Made by a program: the position numbers and the translations under genes. From UBA2779 sp965232165 (GTDB lineage Bacteria; Spirochaetota; Spirochaetia; DSM-2461), in contig CBDDOY010000002.1 in NCBI GenBank assembly GCA_965232165.1, forward strand, positions 1,054,001-1,118,000: DNA of 64,000 bases, given 5' to 3'. Under the pieces are notes generated by a model. The model worked only from the letters and a program-made list of their open reading frames with translations. It was not told the origin of the DNA and searched no databases. This document shows, in pieces, positions 15,289 to 23,844 of the stretch. Position 1 is the stretch's first letter. Each line of letters begins with the position of its first letter.

Positions 15289-16163
15289 ACATGTTGCACC
15301 GACAATCGCCCATGAGCCGCATCGGGCTGGCCTTTGCGGCCGTGATACTCATCGTCTCCTGCCGCAGTATGCCGGTGGCGCCCTTCCCTGAAGTCGTAGA
15401 CTGGCTCCCTGAAGAATCGAATTTGGTTCTCCGTATAGAGGTTGACGGCAATGAGACTCTGGCCGAAAGCCTCATCTCTTTGGCGGGGATGAATCCCGAA
15501 GAGTTCCAGCCTGTTATAAAGCGGACGGCCTTGCTGGCCTTCGGCGCGGAAATAACCGGAGATGAGGAGAATCTCCTTTATGCACCGATTCATGCTGCGG
15601 CCATCGGTCTCTGGCCGCGCGGCCTGCTTGGCGGCGTCCTGGGAAGTGAATGGGTGCGAAAACGCAGTGAGCAGTTTGTGTGGAGCGGTCCGAATGATAT
15701 GGAATTGGCAGCACCGTCAAACGAGGAAATCATCATCTCCCGCACTCGGCTGAGTAAGCTGCTTCGAAATAGGAGAAGCACTGCGGGGCTTCCCGGCAGG
15801 CGGTACAGGCTGCCTCGTAATGCGGACTTGGCATTGCTTGTCGATGGCGCCGAACTTGTGAATCGCTTGATGCCTCTTGCCGACGGCCGGGTCGTCGGTT
15901 TAACGGCCGTGCTCAGGAAAAAGGGGCTATCGAGTTATGGGGCGGAGCTGCGTATTTATGCCGCAGAAGAGGTCCTTGCGCCTTCACTCGGCCTTGCCAT
16001 TCGCTTAGCTGTTTCCTCAAGGTTTGGCACATCGTCCATCCCTGAGGAGAGAGATTTGATTCCCAAGATGAAAGTGGAAACGGATGGCGGAGTGGTCACC
16101 TTGAATATCGAGTCAGTCAGTCTGGCCGTTATTCATTCTTTGCTGGCCGAAATAGACCTATGA
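15285..16163 (+). CDS. Putative lipoprotein between ileS and hisH
   Basis: The 292-aa product has a hydrophobic N-terminus ending ILIVSC, consistent with a lipoprotein. The following segment (VVDWLPEESNLVLRIEVDGNETLAESLISLAG) suggests alternating strands and helices. I do not recognise a family. It starts inside the ileS stop (ATGA) and its own stop overlaps hisH (ATGA at 16160), so it is locked in one translational unit with two housekeeping genes. That context gives no functional clue but makes expression likely. Confidence 0.75.
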   Translation: MNMLHRQSPMSRIGLAFAAVILIVSCRSMPVAPFPEVVDWLPEESNLVLRIEVDGNETLAESLISLAGMNPEEFQPVIKRTALLAFGAEITGDEENLLYAPIHAAAIGLWPRGLLGGVLGSEWVRKRSEQFVWSGPNDMELAAPSNEEIIISRTRLSKLLRNRRSTAGLPGRRYRLPRNADLALLVDGAELVNRLMPLADGRVVGLTAVLRKKGLSSYGAELRIYAAEEVLAPSLGLAIRLAVSSRFGTSSIPEERDLIPKMKVETDGGVVTLNIESVSLAVIHSLLAEIDL

Positions 16164-16771
16164 TTGCCGTTATCGACTACAATGCCGGCAATCTCACCAG
16201 CGTGGAAACGGCTCTTCGCTACTTGAACGCCTCTTATCGGGTCACCTCCGATCCCCAGTTTGTAATGAGTGCAGACAGGGTAATCTTCCCGGGCGTAGGG
16301 GAGGCCCGCCAGGCTATGGGTGTGTTAAGCACAGGCGGTTTGGATGAGGCGCTTAGGGCTTTTGCGGCTGCGGGGAAGCCCTTGCTGGGCATCTGTCTGG
16401 GATGCCAGATTCTCATGGAATTCTCAGAAGAAGGTGAAACAGGCCTCTTGGGCTTGATTCCAGGCTCTGTGAGGCTTTTTCCCGGCGGAGAAGTCAAGGT
16501 GCCTCAGATTGGCTGGAATGCGATTCATCATGATGGGTCTTCGCTTTTCAATGGCATCGAGCAGCAAAGCTCCTTTTACTTCGTGCATTCCTATTACGTT
16601 TCGCTTACGCTATCGGATGGCAGTCCGTCGCCCTGGGTTTGCGCCTCAGCGGATCATGGTATCGAATTCGCCGCGGCCATTCGCCGGGAGAATATCTGGG
16701 GCACCCAGTTTCACCCGGAGAAGAGCGGCCCCAAGGGGCTGCTTCTGCTTGAAAATTTCATCAAAGGTTAG
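16160..16771 (+). CDS. hisH: HisH, glutaminase subunit of IGP synthase
   Basis: HisH releases ammonia from glutamine and channels it to HisF in step 5 of histidine synthesis. The class I amidotransferase triad is visible: Cys in GICLGCQILME, and His/Glu in TQFHPEKSGPKG. The start MIAVIDYNAGNLTSVETAL and 203-aa length are typical. hisF follows after 7 bp. No other his gene is in the window, so the pathway genes are dispersed. Confidence 0.96.
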   Translation: MIAVIDYNAGNLTSVETALRYLNASYRVTSDPQFVMSADRVIFPGVGEARQAMGVLSTGGLDEALRAFAAAGKPLLGICLGCQILMEFSEEGETGLLGLIPGSVRLFPGGEVKVPQIGWNAIHHDGSSLFNGIEQQSSFYFVHSYYVSLTLSDGSPSPWVCASADHGIEFAAAIRRENIWGTQFHPEKSGPKGLLLLENFIKG

Positions 16772-16778
16772 GGAAGCC

Positions 16779-17546
16779 ATGCTGCTGAAGAGAATTGTTG
16801 TCTGTCTTGATGTGCGTGACGGCAAAACAACCAAGGGCGTGAAATTTAAGGACAATATCGATATAGGCGATCCAGTGGAAATGGCCGCTGAATACTATAG
16901 GCAGGGGGCGGATGAGCTGGTGTTCTATGACATAACCGCCTCTGCCGAACGGCGGGACATCATGATTGATGTCGTGAGGGCCGTGGCCGAAAGCATATTT
17001 ATTCCCTTCTGTGTCGGCGGCGGCATTCGCTCCCTCAAAGATATGAACAAAGTAATTCTTGCCGGGGCCGAGAAGGTCAGTGTCAACTCCGCTGCCGTGC
17101 GTCGGGCGGAAGTCATCACCGACGGAGTCAGACATTACGGTTCCCAGTGCATCGTGTTGGGCATGGATGTTGAGGCCGATACGGCCATGCCCTCAGGATA
17201 CGGGGTGGTTATCGATGGCGGACGCACGAAGACCGGACGGGATATGCTTGAATGGGCGTACGAGGCTGCGGACAGGGGCGCCGGAGAGATCGTATTGAAT
17301 TCAATTGATGCCGACGGCACCCGTAAAGGCTATGAAATTAACGCCACTCAAATGGTCAGCAAGACTGTCAGCATTCCTGTCGTAGCTTCCGGCGGCGGCG
17401 GTGTTCCCCGCCATCTGGCCGATGTTCTTACCACTGGAATGGCCGATGCGGCCTTGATAGCCGGCATGGTTCATTCTGGCGATTATACGGTTGAGAAAAT
17501 CAAGAAAGAACTGTCCGGCATGGAGATTCCGGTCCGGATGGATTAA
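16779..17546 (+). CDS. hisF: HisF, cyclase subunit of IGP synthase
   Basis: This 255-aa (beta/alpha)8 barrel makes imidazole glycerol phosphate and AICAR from PRFAR using ammonia from HisH. The first catalytic Asp is in RIVVCLDVRDGKTTKGV and the second in VLGMDVEAD; phosphate-binding loops are CVGGGIRSL and VASGGGGVPRHL. The ATG at 16779 follows hisH by 7 bp and has GGGAAG as a modest RBS; the frame is open further upstream, but that part overlaps hisH and is not HisF-like. I see no strong terminator after it. Confidence 0.96.
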   Translation: MLLKRIVVCLDVRDGKTTKGVKFKDNIDIGDPVEMAAEYYRQGADELVFYDITASAERRDIMIDVVRAVAESIFIPFCVGGGIRSLKDMNKVILAGAEKVSVNSAAVRRAEVITDGVRHYGSQCIVLGMDVEADTAMPSGYGVVIDGGRTKTGRDMLEWAYEAADRGAGEIVLNSIDADGTRKGYEINATQMVSKTVSIPVVASGGGGVPRHLADVLTTGMADAALIAGMVHSGDYTVEKIKKELSGMEIPVRMD

Positions 17547-17628
17547 GCCTGGGAGTTTTTCAACCGCTAAAAGCACGAAAAGTGGATGTTCATGGGTTTT
17601 CTATAAAACCGGCGCTAAGAATTCCCTC

Positions 17629-17702
17629 TTGACAACAATTCGCCGATAACCTATCACCTAACCTTAATCTCGTAGAGATCACAATTTCAATATTTTAAGG
17701 AG
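17629..17702 (+). promoter_or_regulatory. Promoter with palindromic operator and RBS (module copy 2)
   Basis: TTGACA (17629-17634), a 17-bp spacer, TATCAC as a weak -10, the palindrome ATCTCGTAGAGAT (17667-17679) and AAGGAG (17697-17702) repeat the layout and much of the sequence of the module at 152-221. It reads into a GTG at 17712 that opens a 32-codon ORF with a hydrophobic N-terminus, overlapping an IS remnant. Confidence 0.5.
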
Positions 17703-17711
17703 ATTACAGGA

Positions 17712-17810
17712 GTGAAGTATGTGTACTTCTTTTTCGTCGTACCGCTGGTAACTTTTACCGGTCTTATATGCATAGCCGCAGAAGAGGAAAATGCAAAAAC
17801 CGGATGTTAG
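17712..17810 (+). CDS. Possible 32-aa hydrophobic peptide after module copy 2
   Basis: The GTG at 17712 is 9 bases after AAGGAG. The product begins MKYVYFFFVVPLVTFTGLIC and ends TGC, like a signal peptide or small membrane peptide. It is antisense to the N-terminal remnant of an IS1634-type transposase, so the reading frame may be accidental. I keep it because promoter and RBS are both present. Confidence 0.25.
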   Translation: MKYVYFFFVVPLVTFTGLICIAAEEENAKTGC

Positions 17811-18141
17811 GCGCTACAAATTGAAATGGAATGAATATAGGGCACCTCTAAAAAACCCATTTAGTTCTTGCCTCGATCTTTTCTGCCGCTACTGCGTTGT
17901 CAAAATACTCACGTAGCTTAAGCTGCGCTTGAGCTTTTGCCGCCTTGTATCGACAAAAATTTCTTCGTCAATTTCCTAAAGCTGTTTTTTAGAGGTGCCC
18001 TATAGTGCTCCAAATTGCTGTATTCATACATATCCATGGGTAAAATTGAGGTATTTCGAGATATGTAAGCCTAAATTTGAGTTGTGGCGGCTTCAGCGGC
18101 CGTAAAAAACTGCCAAGGCTGTCTAGTTTGGTGAACTTGGG
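17716..18141 (-). mobile_element. Remnant of an IS1634-family element interrupted by MITE-1
   Basis: On the minus strand the first bases encode a relic of the transposase N-terminus (compare MYIRSIKVANGKTKKQY of the complete copy at 46504-48366). The non-coding end of that copy (48367-48586) is also matched, finishing in TTTGGTGAACTTGGG at 18127-18141. The rest of the element is absent. A MITE-1 copy with TATA duplication sits within it, so the IS arrived and probably decayed before the MITE inserted. Confidence 0.75.
17840..18000. mobile_element. MITE-1, copy 3 (161 bp) with TATA target duplication
   Basis: The termini GGGCACCTCTAAAAAAC and GTTTTTTAGAGGTGCCC are perfect inverted repeats. 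TATA occurs at 17836-17839 and again at 18001-18004. The interior lacks the GC-rich palindrome of copies 1 and 2. It is inserted inside an IS1634 remnant. Confidence 0.93.
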
Positions 18142-18176
18142 ATAGGGCGTTCCGAAGGCGGGGAACTCTTTGTAGG

Positions 18177-18986
18177 CTAAAGTGGATGAATTGATTGATA
18201 GGGAAGATGGCTGTCTTGCTGGTTCATGCCAACGGCGATGGACAAGCCTGTCAAGACCAAATCGGGTATGACGGCATCAAAGAGGTTTTCCTTCTCAAAC
18301 AGCCGCACGAATCCGCCGGTTCCAATGATCACCGTTTCTTCGCGAGTGAAATAGTCTGACTTGATGGCGGCACAGACTTTCTGGATGATGGCCAGATTGC
18401 CGTAGTAGAGTCCGGACTGTATGCTCTCGACCGTAGAAAGACCGATGAGATTGCCGGGCGGCTTGATTTCGACTGTGGGCAGTTTGGCTGTCTCCGAGGC
18501 GAGAGCCTTCATGGAAATGCCCAGACCCGGAAGGATGATGCCGCCAAGGTAGGTTCTCTCCCTGCTGACAGCGCAGATGGTGGTGGCCGTACCGAAGTCC
18601 ACGATAATGATATTCTGATACGGGAAGTGGTTAACGGCGGCGATGGCGTTTGCGATACGGTCTGCCCCGAGTTCCTGGGGATTTCTGTACATGAAACTGA
18701 TCCCTGTCTTTGAATCGGAAGTGAGGATGAATGGAGGGAGTTGGAAATACTTTAAGCATGTGTTGGTGAGAGTGTGAATAAGGGCGGGCACGACCGAGCA
18801 GATAGAGATATGCTCTATCCCGCCGGAGGAGACATTGTTTTCATTCAAGACACCACGGAGAAACACGCCGAGTTCGTCGGAAGTCACTCCCAATTTGGAG
18901 GATTTTCTGAATTGGAGCAGAATACTCCCGTCCTGAACGATGCCGCCGAATATGTGGCTATTGCCAACGTCAAGGGCCAGTATCAT
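18177..18986 (-). CDS. coaX: Type III pantothenate kinase (CoaX)
   Basis: Phosphorylates pantothenate, the first step of CoA synthesis. The ASKHA-fold signatures are MILALDVGNSH (catalytic Asp), PQELGADRIANAIAA and IVDFGTATTICAV, plus GGIILPGLGISMKAL. 269 aa is typical. It starts 4 bases after the coaB stop and ends a leftward run of five CoA-pathway genes. Type III kinases are usual in spirochaetes and are not feedback-inhibited by CoA. Confidence 0.95.
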   Translation of the reverse strand: MILALDVGNSHIFGGIVQDGSILLQFRKSSKLGVTSDELGVFLRGVLNENNVSSGGIEHISICSVVPALIHTLTNTCLKYFQLPPFILTSDSKTGISFMYRNPQELGADRIANAIAAVNHFPYQNIIIVDFGTATTICAVSRERTYLGGIILPGLGISMKALASETAKLPTVEIKPPGNLIGLSTVESIQSGLYYGNLAIIQKVCAAIKSDYFTREETVIIGTGGFVRLFEKENLFDAVIPDLVLTGLSIAVGMNQQDSHLPYQSIHPL

Positions 18987-18990
18987 ATAT

Positions 18991-19674
18991 CTATGCCTTC
19001 AATCCGGAGGAACAATGATGGAGTATCTCTCCGGCTAGATCATCCAAAGTTATATCCTGATGGAGCATTTGATGATCCTTGTAGACCGTGAAACGGTGTT
19101 CCCCTCTGTACCGCATTTCATAGAGGTCGTTATGAATCACCAGATCGGCCGGTGAATGCTTCAACAACTCCATCACCTCTCGTTTCTGCTGCTTCCTATC
19201 GGGAGTGTTAGTGAGCTTAAATCCGGCCAAGATGGGCGGCTGCCCGGCGGCGGGGTTTGAGAGGGCGTATTCTTTCAGACGGTCGATTATCTTGAAATTA
19301 CGCCTGGTCCTAATAACAAGGTTCTCATGAGAGGATATCTTAGGAATTTCAGCGGGCTTATAGCGCTTTCCGTTCAACTCGATACAAGAAACCGAGTAGT
19401 CACTGACGGCGGCGGTGTGAATGATGAGATCATAGGTGTTCTCGGCCAGATGCCTTTGAAACAGGGCATCAAGGTCAAAGAATGATTGGAATTTGATGTT
19501 GATAGCCGAGGTGACGGGCTGGGCGCTGGATATACCATGCAGGAAGGTCACAAAATGACTCGGGGCTAGAAATTCGGCCAGCGCAGCGCCGGTTTTTCCG
19601 CTGCTGAAATTTGTGATGTGTCGTACTTCGTCGATAGGCTCCTGGGTGGCGCCGGCGCTGATAAGAATTTTCAT
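18991..19674 (-). CDS. coaB: CoaB, phosphopantothenoylcysteine synthetase (separate from CoaC)
   Basis: The product starts MKILISAGATQEPIDEVRHI followed by TNFSSGKTGAALAEFL, the CoaB nucleotide-binding signature. At 227 aa it equals the C-terminal half of the usual fused CoaBC. It joins cysteine to 4'-phosphopantothenate. It overlaps coaC by 4 bp. Split coaB and coaC genes are known in some Firmicutes and spirochaetes. Confidence 0.92.
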   Translation of the reverse strand: MKILISAGATQEPIDEVRHITNFSSGKTGAALAEFLAPSHFVTFLHGISSAQPVTSAINIKFQSFFDLDALFQRHLAENTYDLIIHTAAVSDYSVSCIELNGKRYKPAEIPKISSHENLVIRTRRNFKIIDRLKEYALSNPAAGQPPILAGFKLTNTPDRKQQKREVMELLKHSPADLVIHNDLYEMRYRGEHRFTVYKDHQMLHQDITLDDLAGEILHHCSSGLKA

Positions 19675-20219
19675 CGGTGAAGTTCCAGTTCTTTCATGAT
19701 TATCGGGAAAATTATCTCAGGCTCCGCCAGACGGCCCGGGCCTTCGGTGCCGCAGGCCTGGTACCCGTCATCGGCATCCAGAATTTTGACGCCCCAGGTA
19801 CCGAGTATGCGCAGGGATTCCTGGGTTCGGGGATGACTGTACATCTTCGCGTTCATCGCCGGGGCGATGAGATAAGGCTTCTTGAAATCATGCGCCAGGA
19901 AGAGGCAGGAAACCGGATCGTCAGCCATCCCGGCAGCAAACTTGTTTATTGTGTTACCTGTAGCGGGGCAGGTGATCGCAAGGTCGTACCAATCACTTAA
20001 CTGCACATGCTCGATGCCATAGGCTGTATCAAAGACGTTCGAGTAATTCTTCCTCCGTGTAAGCCCTTCCAGGGCGGCATCGCCGATGAATCGATGAGCC
20101 GAAGCTGTACAAGCCGTCTGAACCTCCACATCGGCTTGCACCAGTTTAGAGATGAGATAGCAGCTCTTATAGCCGGCAATGGAACCGGTGAGGCAGAAGA
20201 GTACTTTATATCTGGACAT
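19671..20219 (-). CDS. coaC: CoaC, phosphopantothenoylcysteine decarboxylase
   Basis: A flavoprotein that decarboxylates phosphopantothenoylcysteine to 4'-phosphopantetheine. Visible landmarks are the start VLFCLTGSIAGYKS, the His in GIEHVQLSDW, PATGNTINKFAAGMADD, PAMNAKMY and the substrate-clamp motif ACGTEGPGRLAEP with its Cys. 182 aa fits a stand-alone CoaC. It overlaps panC (14 bp) and coaB (4 bp), so the genes are translationally linked. Confidence 0.93.
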   Translation of the reverse strand: MSRYKVLFCLTGSIAGYKSCYLISKLVQADVEVQTACTASAHRFIGDAALEGLTRRKNYSNVFDTAYGIEHVQLSDWYDLAITCPATGNTINKFAAGMADDPVSCLFLAHDFKKPYLIAPAMNAKMYSHPRTQESLRILGTWGVKILDADDGYQACGTEGPGRLAEPEIIFPIIMKELELHR

Positions 20220-20961
20220 TGTCGATCAGTCTCACACCGCCGATGGTCACCGCCCCGAAGCGGCGGCCAGACATTTCTTCAATATAATCCACTTCTATTC
20301 CGAAATGAAGCAGTTCATCAATCGCTTCTCGGCAGTTAGCCGCTTCACGGAGTATTTGAGGGAGTTTTCCGGCTAAGGCGCGTTCATTTTCATTGAGGAG
20401 TGTGTTTCGGGAACTCACAGCCAAGCCGTCTTCTTCCCTGACGATGGGGACTCTGACGATTTTTATAGGAAGGAACAGGTGTTGAACCATGCCTTCAATC
20501 AGCAATAGCTGCTGGTAGTCCTTTTCACCGAAGTATGCCCGTGTTGGAGCGATGATATTGAACAGTTTCAGCACGACCGTGAGAACGCCATCGAAGTGAC
20601 CGGGACGACTCTTGCCGCAAAGCCGTGTGGAAAACTCTGATTCACTCACCTTGTAGCGGTAATTATCTGCATAAATTTCCTTGTAGCGGGGAACAAAAAG
20701 ATAATCTACGTCTTCCCGGGCCAGCAATTTCCTATCTCTTTCTAGGTCTCTGGGATATGCCTTCAGATCATCGGGGTTATTGAATTGCATCGGATTGACG
20801 AAAATGCTAGCCACGGTGCTTTCGTTCTGTCTAATCGATTCATGCACTAGGGCGAGATGACCGGGATGCAGTGCTCCCATGGTTGGAACCATCCCGAGGG
20901 TTCTTGATCCTAGGCTATCCTGAATCGCTCTCCATTCACCGATGCTCTCTACTACTTCCAC
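20206..20961 (-). CDS. panC: Pantothenate synthetase (PanC)
   Basis: Condenses pantoate with beta-alanine using ATP. Signatures are MVPTMGALHPGHLALV (HIGH-like), SIFVNPMQFNNPDDL and YFGEKDYQQLLLI (KMSKS-like). I place the start at the GTG at 20961, which is 6 bases after GGGGG and gives the family N-terminus MEVVESIGEWRAIQ. A TTG at 20997 is in frame but lies within a dispersed repeat (20983-21119) that recurs at 29608-29743, so the longer start is unlikely. The panC-coaC-coaB-coaX block is separated from panB by repeats. Confidence 0.92.
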   Translation of the reverse strand: MEVVESIGEWRAIQDSLGSRTLGMVPTMGALHPGHLALVHESIRQNESTVASIFVNPMQFNNPDDLKAYPRDLERDRKLLAREDVDYLFVPRYKEIYADNYRYKVSESEFSTRLCGKSRPGHFDGVLTVVLKLFNIIAPTRAYFGEKDYQQLLLIEGMVQHLFLPIKIVRVPIVREEDGLAVSSRNTLLNENERALAGKLPQILREAANCREAIDELLHFGIEVDYIEEMSGRRFGAVTIGGVRLIDNVQI

Positions 20962-20982
20962 AACACACCCCCATGCTCCGCA

Positions 20983-21119
20983 GCTTTCAATAATCAATAT
21001 TTGGGCGCAACCCTTCGGGTCGGGCTTTCCACTCCAATGCCTTGCTCTGGCTGCCAGCCCCCCGGCTCATTGCCAATCGCCGGGGCAGCCAGCGGCATTT
21101 CCGCTGCAATCCCTTGCGC
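20983..21119. repeat. 137-bp dispersed repeat, copy A
   Basis: This is the inverted counterpart of 29608-29743, with similarity along the whole length. It is rich in short hairpins (CAACCCTTCGGGTCGGG, GCCGGGGCAGCC...GGCATTTCCGC). It sits between panB and panC and touches the 5' end of panC. Confidence 0.85.
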
Positions 21120-21316
21120 TATATTATTATCATTGCATAATCTGCCGTGTACAGCACACGATGAGTCTGCCGGACTTAACCTTTTCAGTCGTTTTCGCCC
21201 TGTGTTCCTGCTGCAACGTTGCAAAATGCTCACGAAGCTATGCTGCGCCCCACTTCTGCCGCCTTGTATAAGAAAAAATCATCTGAAATTGTCTCAAGAA
21301 TCTCAAGTCCAGGCTC
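21120..21316. other. Gene-free stretch with a diverged MITE-1-like sequence
   Basis: No ORF with support. CGTTGCAAAATGCTCACGAAG and TGCCGCCTTGTATAAGAAAAA (about 21221-21276) recall the MITE-1 interior (CGTTGTCAAAATACTC, CGCCTTGTATCGACAAAAA), so it may be an old relative without recognisable ends. Confidence 0.4.
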
Positions 21317-22105
21317 CTAGTAATAGCTGTGCCCGGCCTGGGGAAAACTTCCCTTCTTCACCTCGTCGCAGTAGTTATTGAGAGCGTTTCTGAATAACTC
21401 CTTCCCGTTCAGGTAATGCTTCAAGAATTTCGGTCTCATGTCTGTGAGACCGAGCATATCATGTGCTACAAGCACCTGGCCGTCTACACCGCTGCCTGCC
21501 CCTATGCCGATGGCGGGAATGGTGAGCTTCTTGGATATTTGAGTGGACAATTCATGCGGAATGCACTCCAGCACCAGGGCGAAACATCCGAGGCGCTCGA
21601 TTTCCAATGCCTGTTCAAAGATTGCTTTGGCCTTGGCCTCATCATTGCCTTGCACCCTGTGCCCGCCTAATGCATGAACAAATTGGGGCATGAGACCAAG
21701 ATGCCCCATCACCGGCACTCCCGATTCGACGATATAAGAAATGATTTCCTGATTTCCCCTCACGCCTTCTATTTTCACGGCGGAAGCACCGGCTTTCATG
21801 AGCGCATCAACCGTTTTCATCGCCGCCCTGCAGCCCTTTCTGCAGCTTAAAAAGGGCATGTCGGCGGTGATAAACTTATGAGGAGCCCCACGGCTGACCG
21901 CAGCGGTATGATTGATCATGAATTGGTTCGTGGCATGAACTGTCGAGTCAAAACCATGCATCACCATGGCCAAACTGTCCCCTACTAACAGACAATCAAC
22001 CGCAGTTTCATTGAAGATGCGTGCCATAGTGTAGTCATAAACCGTCATCATGGCAATCTTCTCGCCCTTCATCTTCATCTGCTTAAATTCCAATACGGTT
22101 TTCAT
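21317..22105 (-). CDS. panB: Ketopantoate hydroxymethyltransferase (PanB)
   Basis: Transfers a hydroxymethyl group from methylene-THF to ketoisovalerate, the first committed step of pantothenate synthesis. The barrel shows MMTVYDYTMARI, LLVGDSLAMVMHG, Mg ligands in ITADMPFLS, VKIEGV, MGHLGLMPQ and IGIGAGSGVDGQVLV. 262 aa is normal. It is upstream of, and on the same strand as, panC, although repeats separate them, so co-transcription is uncertain. Confidence 0.95.
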   Translation of the reverse strand: MKTVLEFKQMKMKGEKIAMMTVYDYTMARIFNETAVDCLLVGDSLAMVMHGFDSTVHATNQFMINHTAAVSRGAPHKFITADMPFLSCRKGCRAAMKTVDALMKAGASAVKIEGVRGNQEIISYIVESGVPVMGHLGLMPQFVHALGGHRVQGNDEAKAKAIFEQALEIERLGCFALVLECIPHELSTQISKKLTIPAIGIGAGSGVDGQVLVAHDMLGLTDMRPKFLKHYLNGKELFRNALNNYCDEVKKGSFPQAGHSYY

Positions 22106-22230
22106 ACGCTTCCCTGCCGATGGTTTATATGTCGCTCAGAATACACTACTCGTTTTCTTTGTATGGGGATTTCAGGTTTTCCAACGGCATCATGGGGATA
22201 CAAGAAATTTTAAAAGCGGCCCGTCCATTG

Positions 22231-22509
22231 CTATCTTCGCCCGGTCAACTTGATGATGTGATAACCAAACTGAGTCTGTATAACATTGGAAAAGGAGCCC
22301 GGTGAAAGGTTCTGACAGGCCGCTTCAAATGGAGTCACCATCTTGCCCTGTCCGAACCATCCCAAATCGCCGCCTTTGGAGGCACTGGGGCAGGTTGAAT
22401 GCTCCTTTGCAAGAGATTCAAACCTGCCGGGGCCTTTTTTGATCTGTTTAAGTAACCGCTGGGCTAAATCCCGATCCTTGACGAGTATGTGGCTGGCTCT
22501 CCATTCCAT
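22231..22509 (-). CDS. Stand-alone parvulin-type peptidyl-prolyl isomerase
   Basis: The 92-aa protein is a single rotamase domain with ASHILVKDRDLAQRLL, FESLAKEHSTCPSA, GGDLGWFGQGKMV and FGYHIIKLTGR, the standard parvulin landmarks. It has no signal peptide, so it acts in the cytoplasm as E. coli PpiC does. It lies between the CoA genes and an outer-membrane protein gene, with no obvious operon link. Confidence 0.9.
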   Translation of the reverse strand: MEWRASHILVKDRDLAQRLLKQIKKGPGRFESLAKEHSTCPSASKGGDLGWFGQGKMVTPFEAACQNLSPGSFSNVIQTQFGYHIIKLTGRR

Positions 22510-22565
22510 GGAGATGACTATATCGCAAAAATCGGGTAAAAGTCAAGCGGCATTCCTTTATAATC

Positions 22566-23843
22566 CTAAAACCTGAATACCAATTCAAATGAAGCGCCCA
22601 TCTGTGGCTGGTCTCCAGATCGCCTGCCTGATTCCTCTCCGTAGAATGCAAAATTGAGTTCCGCAATGAACAAATCAAATCCTAAACCTACTGTCGGATA
22701 GCCTCCAGAGAACCCGACACGAAATGAAAAGATGTCAATGAGTTTGGCTTCAGCACCCAAATGCAGGCTTGCCCAAAAACTCTTGGCTTCGAAATCATCA
22801 ATTGTGGAAGCATCAATCAGGGGTATGACCACTTCAGTATGGGCCTTGAAGGCTATAATCCTGTTTGCTTTTCCGAAATCAGGCTTCACTCCCACGCCAA
22901 GCCTCAGCGTCATTGGCGAGATGTATGGCAACCCTGAGTAATCCGTACCGGAAAATGGGGAGATATCGCCGCTGGAGATGTTGGCAGCCTTGTATTGGTA
23001 TCGAGTATGGGCTATGTCTCTCAATGAGAGACCGAAAGTGAGGATATTCCATTTCGCAATCGCACCTAAATCAAATCCAATACCCCATCCTGAAAGCCAA
23101 GTAAACTGATCTAATGCCGAGGATGCCTTCATCGCGCCGAGTAGGCTATTGATGTTGAGATCGGTCAGTTTCACTCGCCACATCGGTCTAATATTGGCCC
23201 CAACCGCAAGGTTCACAGGTCCCAGGTCAAACTTGTATGAATAGCCCCCCACGAAAGCAAGAGTGGCTGTCGCCGAACCTTGGATACTCGTAATAGTTCT
23301 CGTTTTAGGCGCCATTCCATCCACCGTCCCGATAAGTCCAAAACCAAATCCATGGCCGACATATCCGCCGCCGAATTGCGCACCAAATCCTAAGTCTTGT
23401 TTCTGTATTTGTTCAATAACAAAAGAAAGAATGCTTGACTGGTCTTTGGAAAAACTGGGAAGCTTGTTCATCATTTCAAAAATATTGCCCACAAACCAAG
23501 GGTTGATTCCCAGTATTGTAACCTCACCCTTTTCTTTATATTGTACTTTTTCTACGACTTCGCCTTCTTCCTGGAGGGTTACCATATCAGTTCCCTGGAT
23601 AGTAACCACTGAATCGCTTAAATGATTTTTCGTTGCAATCCTCTTAGTATTGATGTTATAAGCGAAACCGGCAGGGTTGGTCATCAAGCTCTGGAAGCCT
23701 TGCGCAACCGCTGTATAAGAGCCTCCTTGGGCCATTATTTCAGGACTAACCCAGCCAAAGGGCTTGTCGTATTTAAATTCTGATCCAAAAATTGAAAACC
23801 CGATACCTATAAATAATATAACACAGGCAGATTTTTTTCTCAT
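22566..23843 (-). CDS. Outer-membrane beta-barrel protein, FadL/UPF0164-like
   Basis: The signal peptide is KKSACVILFIGIGFSIFGS. The mature start (PFGWVSPEIMAQGGSYTAVAQGFQSLMTNPAG) with a conserved NPAG matches the FadL-like and spirochaetal UPF0164 families, and the C-terminal residue is Phe (FELVFRF), as expected for a barrel assembled by BamA. The interior is rich in alternating strands (FGFGLIGTVDG, VRVGFSGGYPTVGLGFDL-like). It probably transports hydrophobic solutes or is structural. I use the ATG at 23843, which has GGAGG 5 bases upstream; it follows the upstream gene's stop by one base. Confidence 0.85.
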   Translation of the reverse strand: MRKKSACVILFIGIGFSIFGSEFKYDKPFGWVSPEIMAQGGSYTAVAQGFQSLMTNPAGFAYNINTKRIATKNHLSDSVVTIQGTDMVTLQEEGEVVEKVQYKEKGEVTILGINPWFVGNIFEMMNKLPSFSKDQSSILSFVIEQIQKQDLGFGAQFGGGYVGHGFGFGLIGTVDGMAPKTRTITSIQGSATATLAFVGGYSYKFDLGPVNLAVGANIRPMWRVKLTDLNINSLLGAMKASSALDQFTWLSGWGIGFDLGAIAKWNILTFGLSLRDIAHTRYQYKAANISSGDISPFSGTDYSGLPYISPMTLRLGVGVKPDFGKANRIIAFKAHTEVVIPLIDASTIDDFEAKSFWASLHLGAEAKLIDIFSFRVGFSGGYPTVGLGFDLFIAELNFAFYGEESGRRSGDQPQMGASFELVFRF

Positions 23844-23844
23844 C

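Noticed and set aside
16779..17546. HisH/HisF paralogues of surface-sugar (legionaminate/pseudaminate) synthesis
   Set aside because: Both proteins carry the catalytic residues and typical sequences of the histidine enzymes, and no sugar genes adjoin them.
20962..20997. Longer panC start (TTG at 20997)
   Set aside because: This segment belongs to a dispersed repeat also found at 29608-29743, and it lacks family similarity and an RBS.
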